The notes beneath the pieces were generated by a model. The model was not told where the DNA came from and made no database searches. It saw nothing but the letters and a program-made list of their open reading frames with translations. A DNA stretch of 40,495 nt from Acidobacteriota bacterium (GTDB lineage: Bacteria > Acidobacteriota > Blastocatellia > Pyrinomonadales > Pyrinomonadaceae), in NCBI GenBank assembly GCA_003223975.1, contig QHXS01000046.1, positions 1-40,495 of the forward strand, in the 5' to 3' direction. Each line of letters opens with the position of its first letter. The first letter of the stretch is position 1. Of this stretch, positions 15,385-24,363 are shown piece after piece. Both the position numbers and the translations under genes were made by a program.

Positions 15385-17375
15385 CAGGTGCGGTGAAAGC
15401 CTCGCTCGATATCTTTCATCGTCAGACGGAGAATAACCGGCCGGCCGTGCGGGCAGGTAGTCGGTGAGGAAGTCAGCAATAGTCGATCCATCAGCCATTG
15501 CATTTTTTCCTGTGTCAATCTCATATTGATCTTTACCGCGGCCTTGCAAGCCAATGAGGCCGCGATATCATCGCGAAGCGTTGATTTTCCGGCACCTCGT
15601 TTTTCAAGGTCGATATTATCCAGGATCTCAGCGAGCAAGTTTTTCGCTTCCGCGGCCGGCAGATCGGTTGGTATCGATTTGATAGCGATCGTGCGGCCGG
15701 AAAGTTTCATTACGTCGAAACCGACTTCCGCGAGTTGATCCTCAACCAATTGGAACGCTTCGGATTGCGCGGGCGAGAGGTCGAGAGTCTCGGGAAGCAA
15801 AAGATTCTGCGACTCGATCGTGCGGCCGGTTTCGCGAGCCTTGTATTTGTCGAAAAGTATCCTCTCATGCGCCACATGCTGGTCTATAAGAAGAAGCCCT
15901 TCATCGTCGACCGCAATGATAAAGCTGTCATGCAGTTGTGCAATGGGCCGCACGGTGTGACCCGAAATATTCTGGACATCAGCGGTTCTTGTAAATTTTT
16001 CGGCGGAATTTATCGGAGGGAAAGAACCCAGACCTTCTATTTTCGTTTCAGCTAAAAGCCGTCCACTGGATTCTGGCGCCTCTTCGTTAACATTGTCTTC
16101 CGGCGCATTTTGCGTTCCCTCGTAAGCAAACGATAGATCATCACTGTCCAAAAGATCCGGTAGATCGGTCGGCGGGGCCAAGCCTGGTGTGGCCTGCTCG
16201 TGAGAACGGCCCATAGTTTGATCCGGACGCTCAGGCCATTCCGCGATCGGCCCGTCCGGATCAAATCCGAAATACATTTTCGCTTGGTCTACATTCGAAA
16301 ACTGTTCGACAGATCCAACCGCGACGGCACTTACTGATCTTTCATCGTTTGCTTCACTGTAAGCCTCGGCCTGAGCAACGATGCCCGCGCTTGCAAGCGC
16401 ATTTCTAATGGCTTCTGCAATTGCGTCCTTAACAGCCTCGCTTCTCCGAAAACGCACTTCTGTTTTGGCCGGATGCACGTTTACATCGACCTCTTCCAAA
16501 GGAACGTCTACGAATAAGAACGCAACCGGATAAACGCCGTGCGGCAAAACGGAACGAAATCCCTCGAGCAGACCACCGGCGATGGTTTTGTCGCGAACAA
16601 ACCGATTATTTACAAAAAAATACTGCGAATCCCGGTTCGTCCGTCGTTCGCGCGGAGCTGAAACATATCCGGATACATTTGCCGTGTATTCGCGGCCGCC
16701 GGTCACCGGTAAAAGGCTTTCAAGCAAACCTGCACCGAAGACCTGGAAGGCGCGTTCGCGCAGGTCTTTTGCAGGCGAAACCTGTAAAACCTCTCGGCCG
16801 TTGTTCGTCAAAGTAAACGCGATCGCAGGATGTGCCAGTGTGTAATGCTGAACGATCGAAGTAATGTGGTAATTCTCAGTGGCTTCCGACCGCATAAATT
16901 TTCGGCGGGCGGGCGTGTTAAAAAAAAGATCACGAACGGCGATCGTCGTACCGGTGGCCCGCGCTGCGTCTTTTACGTCGATGAGCCTGCCTCCGTCTAT
17001 CTGTACTAAGGTCGCAGCAAGATCTTCTTCGATCTTTGTGGTCAACTCGACCTTTGCCACGGACGCGATCGACGCCAGTGCCTCGCCGCGAAAGCCGAGG
17101 GTGGCGATACGCCCAAGGTCTTCGAGGTTGCGGATCTTTGAGGTTGCATGACGTTCAAATGCAAGTATCGCGTCGTCCCGCGTCATTCCTTCCCCGTTAT
17201 CGGAAAGCTTCATTAACCGCCGCCCCCCGAGTTCGATTTCAATGCTGATCCGTGTAGCTCCAGCATCGATCGAATTTTCGATCAACTCCTTTATCACGGA
17301 CGCCGGGCGATCCACCACTTCACCTGCGGCGATCTGGTTCGCTAAATTGTCCGAGAGGATCCTGATCTTATTCAT
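15384..17375 (-). CDS. mutL: DNA mismatch repair protein MutL (endonuclease type)
   Basis: This 663-residue protein has the GHKL ATPase at the N-terminus: MNKIRILSDNLANQIAAGEV, ELIENSIDAGA (30-40), DNGEGM (59-64) and GFRGEALASI (94-103). A variable linker (about 335-460) precedes the C-terminal dimerisation and nuclease domain. The metal-site motifs are present in altered form: DQHVAHERILFD (498-509) instead of DQHAxxExxxxE, ACKAAVK (609-615) and CPHGRP (641-646). It couples MutS mismatch recognition to strand incision. ATG 17375 overlaps the bshC stop as TAATG, and the family-typical N-terminus MNKIRIL confirms this start. The two substitutions in the first motif are conservative, so nicking activity is likely but not certain. 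Confidence 0.96.
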   Translation of the reverse strand: MNKIRILSDNLANQIAAGEVVDRPASVIKELIENSIDAGATRISIEIELGGRRLMKLSDNGEGMTRDDAILAFERHATSKIRNLEDLGRIATLGFRGEALASIASVAKVELTTKIEEDLAATLVQIDGGRLIDVKDAARATGTTIAVRDLFFNTPARRKFMRSEATENYHITSIVQHYTLAHPAIAFTLTNNGREVLQVSPAKDLRERAFQVFGAGLLESLLPVTGGREYTANVSGYVSAPRERRTNRDSQYFFVNNRFVRDKTIAGGLLEGFRSVLPHGVYPVAFLFVDVPLEEVDVNVHPAKTEVRFRRSEAVKDAIAEAIRNALASAGIVAQAEAYSEANDERSVSAVAVGSVEQFSNVDQAKMYFGFDPDGPIAEWPERPDQTMGRSHEQATPGLAPPTDLPDLLDSDDLSFAYEGTQNAPEDNVNEEAPESSGRLLAETKIEGLGSFPPINSAEKFTRTADVQNISGHTVRPIAQLHDSFIIAVDDEGLLLIDQHVAHERILFDKYKARETGRTIESQNLLLPETLDLSPAQSEAFQLVEDQLAEVGFDVMKLSGRTIAIKSIPTDLPAAEAKNLLAEILDNIDLEKRGAGKSTLRDDIAASLACKAAVKINMRLTQEKMQWLMDRLLLTSSPTTCPHGRPVILRLTMKDIERGFHRT

Positions 17376-19054
17376 TAGAGATAAATGAGCCGATGACACT
17401 TATTATCTATGTCAGCAGAATCGTAAAGCCAGTCGATCATCTGCGTATCATGCAAGTTCGCAAACGAAAAGAAATTGATCGTCCGTTCCTGAAGTGCTGC
17501 TTGCGGGTAAAGTTCGGTAAAGAGCGATCGAAGCCTTCGGTTCGCGATCTCATCCTTTTCGATTCTGGCCCGCTCGAATTTCGTCCGGAGAGCCGCAACA
17601 TGATAAATGATCTTCTGTCGGCGTTTGGCCAGACTCGCAGCAAGCGTTGGATCGATGCCCGAAAGTTGCTGATCGAGTCGGTTCAACTCGGTATTGATCT
17701 TCTCTTCGACCTGCGTAAAGACAAGGGGTGTCGCCGGATCGATAACTCTTTGAATAACATCCGGCAGAATACTATCGAAACCCCCGAAAAGATCTCGGAA
17801 GCTCAAGTTGTATTTTTCTAAGGTCCGGGCGTGTTTCGGCTCGACGATCGTAAAACTCTGCCGGTGAAAGATCGGCGTTGAAGGCCGGTTTAAAATGTCG
17901 TAGACCACGCTGTTTTGGGCAAAATACGCGATTTCCGCGCTTCCGCCGATGTAACATACCGTTGGAAAGAGATGATCTTGAACCACGGGCCGCAGCATTA
18001 CGCCCGGACTTAGTCGCGTAGGTTGTTCCCGAGCCGCGTTTATTAACTGAACACTTGTAAGTTCATCGCGGGAACCAACGATCCGATACTTTCCTTCGCC
18101 GATCCGCTTGATCGCAACGCGCTTCCCTTCGTCGTCGACCCAAAAAAAAGGAAAGTAGTTTTCTTCCACCAGAACCTGTGCGTGATATCCGTTCGATTTG
18201 AGATCCTCACTTCGTACCCGCAAGGCGTCGACGATCGCATCGGACAGTTCGATCGCCTTTTCAAATATTGGTGCGGCCAAGCCCTTCGCCTTTTCATGAA
18301 GCGGATCAAAAACGATCAGCCCGTATTTGCCGAAAAGCTCTGCAAGCAAGCGGCCAAATCCGCTGCCGAACGTAGCTTCGGCAGTATACATCGCGACAAG
18401 ATCATTTCTTAGATCCTCCGAGAATTCCGTTTTTGGCAACACAGAAAACCATTCGGAAATGAGGCCTTGAATTGTTTCATCGAAGCGGATAGATCCAACA
18501 GGTTTCGCCGTGTCCGAGTCAACCGCCTTGAATTCGGCCGAGACCAGCCCGTTGTCTTTGCTTACCCCAACCGCCTTCGAAACTTCTTCGAAGTCATGGT
18601 CTTCGGTAGCCATCCAAAAGACCGGAACGGCTTTAACGCCGGATTTATTTAGTCGCTCTGCAAAAACGATCGCGGAAAGCGCTTTGTAGATCGTATATAG
18701 TGGCCCGGTGAAAAGCCCAACCTGTTGGCCCGTGAGCACCGCAACGCAATCAGAGCTCCGCAGCATTTCAATGTTTTGTAGTGTCCGTTCCGAGCCGTCG
18801 AATCCGCGGTTTTGTTCTTCCAGGACGTCGCAGATCTCATTTCGGTCAACCAGATAGTTCGATAAGACTTCGTCTACGTGCGAGACCAGGTCAACGGAAT
18901 TCGCGACGGCGCTGGGATAATACTTTTTCAACGCATTCGGATCTCGGAGGTAATCAAGGAACAATTTTGATTGGTTGGGAACGGACGAAAACGGCAGGTC
19001 CTCAAACCGCAATCCGATCGTTTCGCTTTGTTCGCGATATGCGCTGTCCGGCAT
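17375..19054 (-). CDS. bshC: Putative cysteine ligase BshC (bacillithiol biosynthesis)
   Basis: This 559-residue protein matches the YllA/BshC family in length and motifs: VAVLTGQQVGLFTGPLYTIYKA (106-124 region), VFWMATEDHDFEE (145-157), a Rossmann-like core with PVVQDHLFPTVCYIGG, and a C-terminal coiled coil rich in charged residues (LAASLAKRRQKIIYHVAALR). BshC adds cysteine to glucosaminyl-malate in the last step of bacillithiol synthesis. bshA and bshB are not in this window. ATG 19054 is preferred over 19108 because the latter falls inside the promoter -35 box, and a GGGAG sequence precedes 19054. It is the first gene of the bshC-mutL-permease-PIG-L operon. Confidence 0.92.
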   Translation of the reverse strand: MPDSAYREQSETIGLRFEDLPFSSVPNQSKLFLDYLRDPNALKKYYPSAVANSVDLVSHVDEVLSNYLVDRNEICDVLEEQNRGFDGSERTLQNIEMLRSSDCVAVLTGQQVGLFTGPLYTIYKALSAIVFAERLNKSGVKAVPVFWMATEDHDFEEVSKAVGVSKDNGLVSAEFKAVDSDTAKPVGSIRFDETIQGLISEWFSVLPKTEFSEDLRNDLVAMYTAEATFGSGFGRLLAELFGKYGLIVFDPLHEKAKGLAAPIFEKAIELSDAIVDALRVRSEDLKSNGYHAQVLVEENYFPFFWVDDEGKRVAIKRIGEGKYRIVGSRDELTSVQLINAAREQPTRLSPGVMLRPVVQDHLFPTVCYIGGSAEIAYFAQNSVVYDILNRPSTPIFHRQSFTIVEPKHARTLEKYNLSFRDLFGGFDSILPDVIQRVIDPATPLVFTQVEEKINTELNRLDQQLSGIDPTLAASLAKRRQKIIYHVAALRTKFERARIEKDEIANRRLRSLFTELYPQAALQERTINFFSFANLHDTQMIDWLYDSADIDNKCHRLIYL

Positions 19055-19081
19055 CGTTTGTGGAGGCTCCCGAATACACAA

Positions 19082-19110
19082 ATTATAGGTTGCCCACGAA
19101 CCATGCACAA
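19082..19110 (-). promoter_or_regulatory. Promoter of the bshC-mutL-permease-PIG-L operon
   Basis: On the minus strand TTGTGC (plus-strand 19105-19110) and a perfect TATAAT (19082-19087) are separated by 17 bases. The start site is expected about 20 bases upstream of the bshC ATG at 19054. It lies immediately beyond the terminator of the preceding propeller gene. Confidence 0.65.
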
Positions 19111-19113
19111 ATG

Positions 19114-19140
19114 AAAAGAGACGCCGGTTAAGCGTCTCTT
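19114..19140 (-). terminator. Terminator after the Asp-box propeller gene
   Basis: AAGAGACGC (19116-19124) and GCGTCTCTT (19132-19140) form a perfect 9-base-pair stem with a 7-base loop. On the minus strand the stem runs into TTTT (19117-19114). It lies 25 bases after the stop codon of the propeller gene and just before the bshC promoter. Confidence 0.6.
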
Positions 19141-19164
19141 ACTATCAATGAAAAACACCGAGGG

Positions 19165-21351
19165 TTAATTCGACGGAGCCGTCGCTGCGGTACCGGCCTT
19201 CGCTGTATCGAGCCGCCGCTCGATGACGTAAACGCCTGACGAATGTGAACCGGCGTAAATGCGTTTCGAATCCTGCGGATCGAATGCCATTGACCAAACG
19301 CGACGGCTGGGTATCTTCATATCCTTGGAATCCATTCGCTTCCACTTTTGGCCCGCATCTTCAGAGTAAAAGATACCGCCGTCCGTCTCGATCGCGCTTG
19401 AAATGAATATCTCGTCGGTATTGTTCGGGTTTATCAAAATACTCGTGTAATTGCCTAACGGGAGCCCGCCGCCGCGACGACTCCAATTTCGACCACCGTC
19501 CCGACTAACATAAAAAGTTTGGATCGTGCCGACATAAATATAATTCGGGCGTTTCGGGTCGCTGGTGATCGAGCTGACCGGCGTATTGGCAGGAACAACA
19601 CTAACGCGTTCCCACGACTTTCCATCGTCTCGCGAGACGATCACGCCTGACGAAGCGGTGCCTACCCATAAAGTGCCGGGCACGAGAGGTGTTGAATAAA
19701 TTACGAAGACATTCGCATCAACACCATCGCCGAATGGAAGCTTTTCCCATCCTTTCGCCAGATCATAACTTCGATAGAGGCCGTTATCGGTGCCCGCAAG
19801 AATTCCATTCTTGCCGTCTTCGGTAAACGCCAGCACTTTGACCTTTTCCGACAACACCGGGATCATCTGTGGACCGGCCGCGACGTCATCAGCGGGTTTG
19901 GCTGCCGGTGGCTTGACAGCTGCAGGCTTTGCAGCTGCCGGAGCCTTTGCAGTTCCCTTTTTCGCAGTTGTCACGCTCTTTGCTGTCTTTTTCGCAGCAG
20001 GTTTTGGCGGTGTCAAAAGCGTCCACGAGATTCCGCGGTCAATTGACTGGTAAATCCCTTGGTTCGTGCCCAAAAGCATCTTCTCAGGTGTCGTTCTGTC
20101 CTGAAGGATCGTGAAGGGCGATACGCGGTTGGGATCGAGGCCTTTCGATTGCGTCCAGCTATGTCCGCCGTCCGAACTATAAAAAACAAAGCCGCCGCTC
20201 GATGCCGTATTCTGCGTCGTCGCATATAGCCTATGTGGCTGGGTCGCGTCTGCGGTTACCGAGTAGGTAAGTCGGCTTGTAAAGCTAGTATTTGACTGAG
20301 TAAAATTTCGGCCACCGTCATTCGAGACCATCACGCCGTAAATATTCGTGGCAATATAAACACGATTCGGCTCATCCGGATGTACAGCGATCGAATTTAT
20401 CTCTAAATTGCGTTGGGTCGTTAGGCTCCATGATTTCCCGCCCGTCGTGGAAAGCCAAAACCCTTCGGTCGTTCCCGCAAAGATCGTGCCCGGCACCGAT
20501 GGATGTTGAACGATCGCGCGAGTTCGACGCGACGTCGACGGGATGCCGTTGATCTTCGACCACTGGTCACCGCCGTTCAACGATTCGTATATGCCGCTGC
20601 ACGCGGACGCGATCAAATGATCGTTATCTTTAGGATTGACCGTGATAGCGAAAATATCCGAATCGTCGATCATTCCGGTTTTGATAAGGCGCCAGTTCTT
20701 GCCGCTGTCGGTCGACTTGTATGGACGCCAGGAAGTGCCCGCGTAGATCGTCGAGCTTTTTTTCGGATCGACCTCAAGCGAATCGATATTGACCGGCATC
20801 GACGTCGACGAGATCTGGGCCCAATCTTCGCCTGAATTCTTCGAGACCCAAACTCCCGTTGACGAACCGACGTACAGAGTGTTCGGGTCGTCTTTCGCCT
20901 GTACCATCGCGTTTATCGCTTCATTTCGAAGCTCTTTGGATTCCTTCCACGTATTTCCGCCGTCGGTCGAACGAAAAAATCCCCCTGCCTGTTTTCCACG
21001 GTGTCCGGAAACATAGAGCTTGATGGAATCTCGGCTGTCGACGATCAGTTGATCGAGAACCAATTGCGGTTGATTCAAATTCACTAACAATCGCCATGAT
21101 TTACCGGCGTCCGAAGAAGTGTGTATTTGTCCGTCGATCGTCGTGAGGTAAAGCCGGTTCTTGTCCTTCGGATCTATCGCGATCGCACGTGCGTCGCCGC
21201 CATCCGGGCCGACGACCTCCCAGTCCGCGAAACGCTCCGGATCGAGAAAACGATTCCCGTCGGACATCGCATACAGGGGAATCTGGAACGATGACATCGT
21301 CGCCAGCAATAGCGACACAACAAGACTTTTAGTGAATGTGAGCTTGGTCAT
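19165..21351 (-). CDS. Exported Asp-box (BNR, sortilin/VPS10-like) beta-propeller protein
   Basis: This 728-residue protein has a Sec signal peptide (MTKLTFTKSLVVSLLLATMS) and about 13 Asp-box motifs of the S/T-x-D-x-G-x-x-W type, such as TSSDAGKSW, RSTDGGNTW, KSTDSGKNW, YSSDGGHSW, VSRDDGKSW and YSEDAGQKW. They are spaced evenly along two blocks, so the protein probably forms two beta-propellers. The blocks are separated by an Ala/Lys/Pro-rich linker (about residues 450-495, histone H1-like in composition). Similar exported proteins are common in Acidobacteria and related groups; ligand or glycan binding is a guess and no sialidase catalytic residues are recognised. It is a single-gene unit with a terminator downstream; a possible promoter (TTGTAA, 16 bases, TACTCT) lies upstream. 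Confidence 0.82.
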   Translation of the reverse strand: MTKLTFTKSLVVSLLLATMSSFQIPLYAMSDGNRFLDPERFADWEVVGPDGGDARAIAIDPKDKNRLYLTTIDGQIHTSSDAGKSWRLLVNLNQPQLVLDQLIVDSRDSIKLYVSGHRGKQAGGFFRSTDGGNTWKESKELRNEAINAMVQAKDDPNTLYVGSSTGVWVSKNSGEDWAQISSTSMPVNIDSLEVDPKKSSTIYAGTSWRPYKSTDSGKNWRLIKTGMIDDSDIFAITVNPKDNDHLIASACSGIYESLNGGDQWSKINGIPSTSRRTRAIVQHPSVPGTIFAGTTEGFWLSTTGGKSWSLTTQRNLEINSIAVHPDEPNRVYIATNIYGVMVSNDGGRNFTQSNTSFTSRLTYSVTADATQPHRLYATTQNTASSGGFVFYSSDGGHSWTQSKGLDPNRVSPFTILQDRTTPEKMLLGTNQGIYQSIDRGISWTLLTPPKPAAKKTAKSVTTAKKGTAKAPAAAKPAAVKPPAAKPADDVAAGPQMIPVLSEKVKVLAFTEDGKNGILAGTDNGLYRSYDLAKGWEKLPFGDGVDANVFVIYSTPLVPGTLWVGTASSGVIVSRDDGKSWERVSVVPANTPVSSITSDPKRPNYIYVGTIQTFYVSRDGGRNWSRRGGGLPLGNYTSILINPNNTDEIFISSAIETDGGIFYSEDAGQKWKRMDSKDMKIPSRRVWSMAFDPQDSKRIYAGSHSSGVYVIERRLDTAKAGTAATAPSN

Positions 21352-21533
21352 AATGCCGTTTTTCGAATGGTGCCGGAAAGCATTTGTCAGTAAGCCTTCG
21401 TTTTGATGAAGCTAACCGGTGAAATGTTTGTATTAAAAGGCGGCCGTTTCGACGGCGGAGAGTACAGTCCAAAGCAAAGTTTACAAAATAAAGCGCGGAA
21501 ATCCAAGAAGTAAAATCAGCTAGCTAACAAATG

Positions 21534-21567
21534 AAAAAAAGGCGGATGGAAAACCATCCGCCTTTTT
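21534..21567 (-). terminator. Bidirectional-type intrinsic terminator after the outer-membrane protein gene
   Basis: GGCGGATGG (21541-21549) and CCATCCGCC (21554-21562) form a perfect 9-base-pair stem with an AAAA loop, flanked by A7 on the left and T5 on the right. It therefore works for minus-strand transcripts of the upstream OMP gene and could also stop plus-strand transcription. The rest of the 21352-21607 spacer shows no gene. Confidence 0.85.
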
Positions 21568-21607
21568 CAATGTTCGCACCGTTTTCCGATGCAAAGCTAT
21601 TGCCTCG

Positions 21608-24067
21608 TTACGGGTTCGGGTTAACCGCTCCCGGCGGGATGCGATAGAGCTTGGTGCTAGGTCCTTCGCCCTTGTCGCCGCCGCGTACGAGTGTGATGCG
21701 AGTTCTATCAAACTTACGGAACGCGATGTGGTTCGTGATCAGTTTCTCACGAGCCGCGATCTCCTTGTCCGTGCCGTAGTTGATAATGTAACCCTGGTTG
21801 TTCGGGTTGTTCGACAGTTCTGTGAAGAAGTTGTCGAGACGTCCGCGGATGTCGTCGTTCGGCAGTTTGCCAAATTCATCCACCAGTACCGCTTCAGGTG
21901 CCGGAGCGACTGGACCAGATTCACTGTACGATGTCGTGCAGTTGCAAGCCGGGTCAAGTCCGCCAAGAGCAACCGTAGCCGTGATCGTCTGGCCTGCGTT
22001 TTCGCGTGCCGTACGAACCACAATGCTCGGAGTACCCTGACCGGTTTCGATCGTTCCACCAGAAACTGACCAGTTATACGTTACATCCGGTCCGCCGCTG
22101 AGGTTCAACGTGAACGACATGGTCTCGCCAGGATTGGTCACGCCTGCAGGTCCGCTGATCGAGCCAGTCGGGCAGTTGCAAAGCGGGATGCAATCGCAAG
22201 CCGCGATCGTGACAGTACGGGTCTGCGTCTGTCCGCAGAGGCCGCAGCCATCATCAACACCGGCTGTGATCGTGTAAGTACCGGGCGACAGGCCGCTGAG
22301 ATCCCACGAAACATTCGCACCCGTTCCCACGATTCGTCCGCCTGAGACGGTGTAGTTGTAGGTAAGTACGTCATTTTCAGGATCGACCGCCGTAGTCGCA
22401 ACGGTAACGGTCGTAGCATCGTTACATACAGCGCCTGCACGTGGTCCCATACCTGCCGGGCACGGGAGCACGATTGCAGTGTCGCTGATCACCAATCCGG
22501 TAACGTTAGCGAACTGGTTGACGACGTCAACAAGTCTCGGATTTCTCCGACCTACGAAGGCCTGAACGATAAATCCATGCGGATTTTCCGATAGCAGGAA
22601 TCCCGGAGGCGTTCCCGTAAACGAGGGGTTCGTAATGACGCCCGGAACACAAGCTGGGGCGCCGGTTGTCACCTGATTGCGACAAAGGACGGTTGCATCG
22701 CCGGTAAACTCCAAGTTATCAAAGCTGCCCGAATCCTGTTGGTTCATATGCCGACGGTAAGCGAAGCTGAACCCATACCAGCGTTTCGGGAAGATTCGGA
22801 AGCCACCAATAATGTCCCAGGGATTGTTCTCAAAGGCATTCTCGGTCCGACTGCCGATGTACTGGGTGCTTCGAACTTCGACGATCGGCTGGAACCACCT
22901 GTTGACAGGGAAATCCACCGCGGCCGAGATCAAAAGTTCATCCGGACGGTTAAGAAGTGTCGCGCTAAAACCATCGATGTCTGCCTTGATGTCTGAATTC
23001 CAGTGATAGCCAATGTTCGTAGAAACGTTGACATGCTGGCCTACACGAGCATCAAGGAAAAACGTTCCCATGAAATCGCCTCGGCTGCCTCCCGGGCTCG
23101 CACCGTCAAACAGTTCGCCGATCCGTGAATTGGGACGGTCATGGAACCAGCGGTATGCACCGACGATACCTGCACCGACCGCACTTTCATTTGACGTCCA
23201 ACGCCATTTGAAACCACCGGTATGCGTATTGAAGTAGCTTTCGCCCCACGGCTTGTTGATAAGCGGAGCGTCGGGGTTATACGAGGCCGCGATCGTGAAA
23301 GAACTGGGAATGGTACCAGCAGGCGTGTTGTTCGCGTTGAAAAGAGGAGTCGTCGCGAGCACAATTCCCGGCAAGATCCCGCCCGTGGCTGAACCTACGC
23401 CGGGGAAGAAACTGCCATTGCTTCCGCCTGCAAATGCCGGACCCATCAGAGCCGGGCACGCTGTTCCTAAAGCACAAAATCCGAAGAGAGCTCCCGGAGC
23501 GAGCGGTGACGATATCCCGAAAGATCCCGCGCTGCCACCCGTGTACGGGAAGCCGACGACTGCCTGTGTGCCGGGTGGCCGATAAATGGCCAAGCCCGCA
23601 AACGGATTCGCAAGATTGCCGTCCGGCGCCAAGATCATTGCCGGAAAGCTCGTTCCGATTCCGCTGAATACCGAATCCGGAAGATACGTTCCGGAGATAT
23701 TTCTAGGCGAATTGACCTTGACCCCTCGCCACACATCCGTGTTGTAAAAAATTTCAAATTTATTGCTCAGGCCGATCTGAAAGCTAACCGGGATCTCAGT
23801 AAAATCCATGTTTCCCGGATCGCGATCGTAATTACTGTAAGCGATGCTTACAGTATGTTCGCCCTTGCGCAATGTTTGTCCGTCATAGACGGTAAAGAGG
23901 CCAGTCGCGCCTCCCATAGGGCCGCCGGTGCCCACTGTAGGGGCAGTATTTCTCGGGTCTTTTTCTGACCTGCGGCTTGGATCCGCAGTTGATGCTTGTG
24001 AGAAAGCAGTAAGACAAAAGACGGAAATGGCAACCGCAACTAAAAGCACTCTGCTAGCGAGTTTCAT
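21608..24067 (-). CDS. Large outer-membrane barrel protein with PKD-like repeats and an OmpA-like C-terminus
   Basis: This exported protein of about 819 residues has a Sec signal peptide (MKLASRVLLVAVAISVFCLTAFSQ). Residues about 60-500 look like an outer-membrane barrel, with alternating amphipathic strands such as HVNVSTNIGYHWNSDIKAD and WYGFSFAYRRHMN. Two PKD/Ig-like modules follow, with TVATTAVDPENDVLTYNYTV, SPGTYTITAGVDDG and VTYNWSVSGG, joined by a Cys-rich hinge (CDCIPLCNCP). The last 90 residues resemble an OmpA-like periplasmic domain (FFTELSNNPNNQGYIINYG, then FRKFDRTRITLVRGG). It is probably a structural outer-membrane protein reaching the peptidoglycan. Of the two adjacent ATGs, 24067 has better spacing from GGAGG than 24070. 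Confidence 0.75.
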   Translation of the reverse strand: MKLASRVLLVAVAISVFCLTAFSQASTADPSRRSEKDPRNTAPTVGTGGPMGGATGLFTVYDGQTLRKGEHTVSIAYSNYDRDPGNMDFTEIPVSFQIGLSNKFEIFYNTDVWRGVKVNSPRNISGTYLPDSVFSGIGTSFPAMILAPDGNLANPFAGLAIYRPPGTQAVVGFPYTGGSAGSFGISSPLAPGALFGFCALGTACPALMGPAFAGGSNGSFFPGVGSATGGILPGIVLATTPLFNANNTPAGTIPSSFTIAASYNPDAPLINKPWGESYFNTHTGGFKWRWTSNESAVGAGIVGAYRWFHDRPNSRIGELFDGASPGGSRGDFMGTFFLDARVGQHVNVSTNIGYHWNSDIKADIDGFSATLLNRPDELLISAAVDFPVNRWFQPIVEVRSTQYIGSRTENAFENNPWDIIGGFRIFPKRWYGFSFAYRRHMNQQDSGSFDNLEFTGDATVLCRNQVTTGAPACVPGVITNPSFTGTPPGFLLSENPHGFIVQAFVGRRNPRLVDVVNQFANVTGLVISDTAIVLPCPAGMGPRAGAVCNDATTVTVATTAVDPENDVLTYNYTVSGGRIVGTGANVSWDLSGLSPGTYTITAGVDDGCGLCGQTQTRTVTIAACDCIPLCNCPTGSISGPAGVTNPGETMSFTLNLSGGPDVTYNWSVSGGTIETGQGTPSIVVRTARENAGQTITATVALGGLDPACNCTTSYSESGPVAPAPEAVLVDEFGKLPNDDIRGRLDNFFTELSNNPNNQGYIINYGTDKEIAAREKLITNHIAFRKFDRTRITLVRGGDKGEGPSTKLYRIPPGAVNPNP

Positions 24068-24363
24068 CATGTTCCTCCGCCAAAATAAAGAAGATCAAAT
24101 TTCAAATTGTAGCCACAAAATACGGTACTGCTGTAATTTGAATAGTCTACCGAAAGATCAAATACGCTTCAATATGTAATATGTCGCAATACCGACCGTA
24201 GTACATTAAAGCGTTAAGAATCAAAATAACTTCGTCTGCTGTATTACAAACGCAAATCGGCAAAAGCGTGGTAAAACTTTTGTAGCGCCCGACTTACTGT
24301 TCCTAGAACCTTATCTCAAGTTTTTCCGAAAATCAAGCATTTTTAAGTAATTACGGAAAATAC
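24068..24363 (-). other. Spacer between gdhA and the outer-membrane protein gene
   Basis: This AT-richer spacer of about 300 bases carries no ORF with a credible start. Near the downstream gene it holds a ribosome-binding site GGAGG, a -10-like TACAAT (plus-strand 24106-24111) and a weak TTACAG about 19 bases further upstream: a plausible but not strong promoter. At the gdhA end an inverted repeat TTTTCCG/CGGAAAA (about 24320-24360) has a long loop and no convincing T-run, so I do not call it a terminator. Confidence 0.4.

Noticed and set aside
24320..24360. Terminator after gdhA
   Set aside because: The TTTTCCG/CGGAAAA repeat has a long loop and no convincing T-run on the minus strand.
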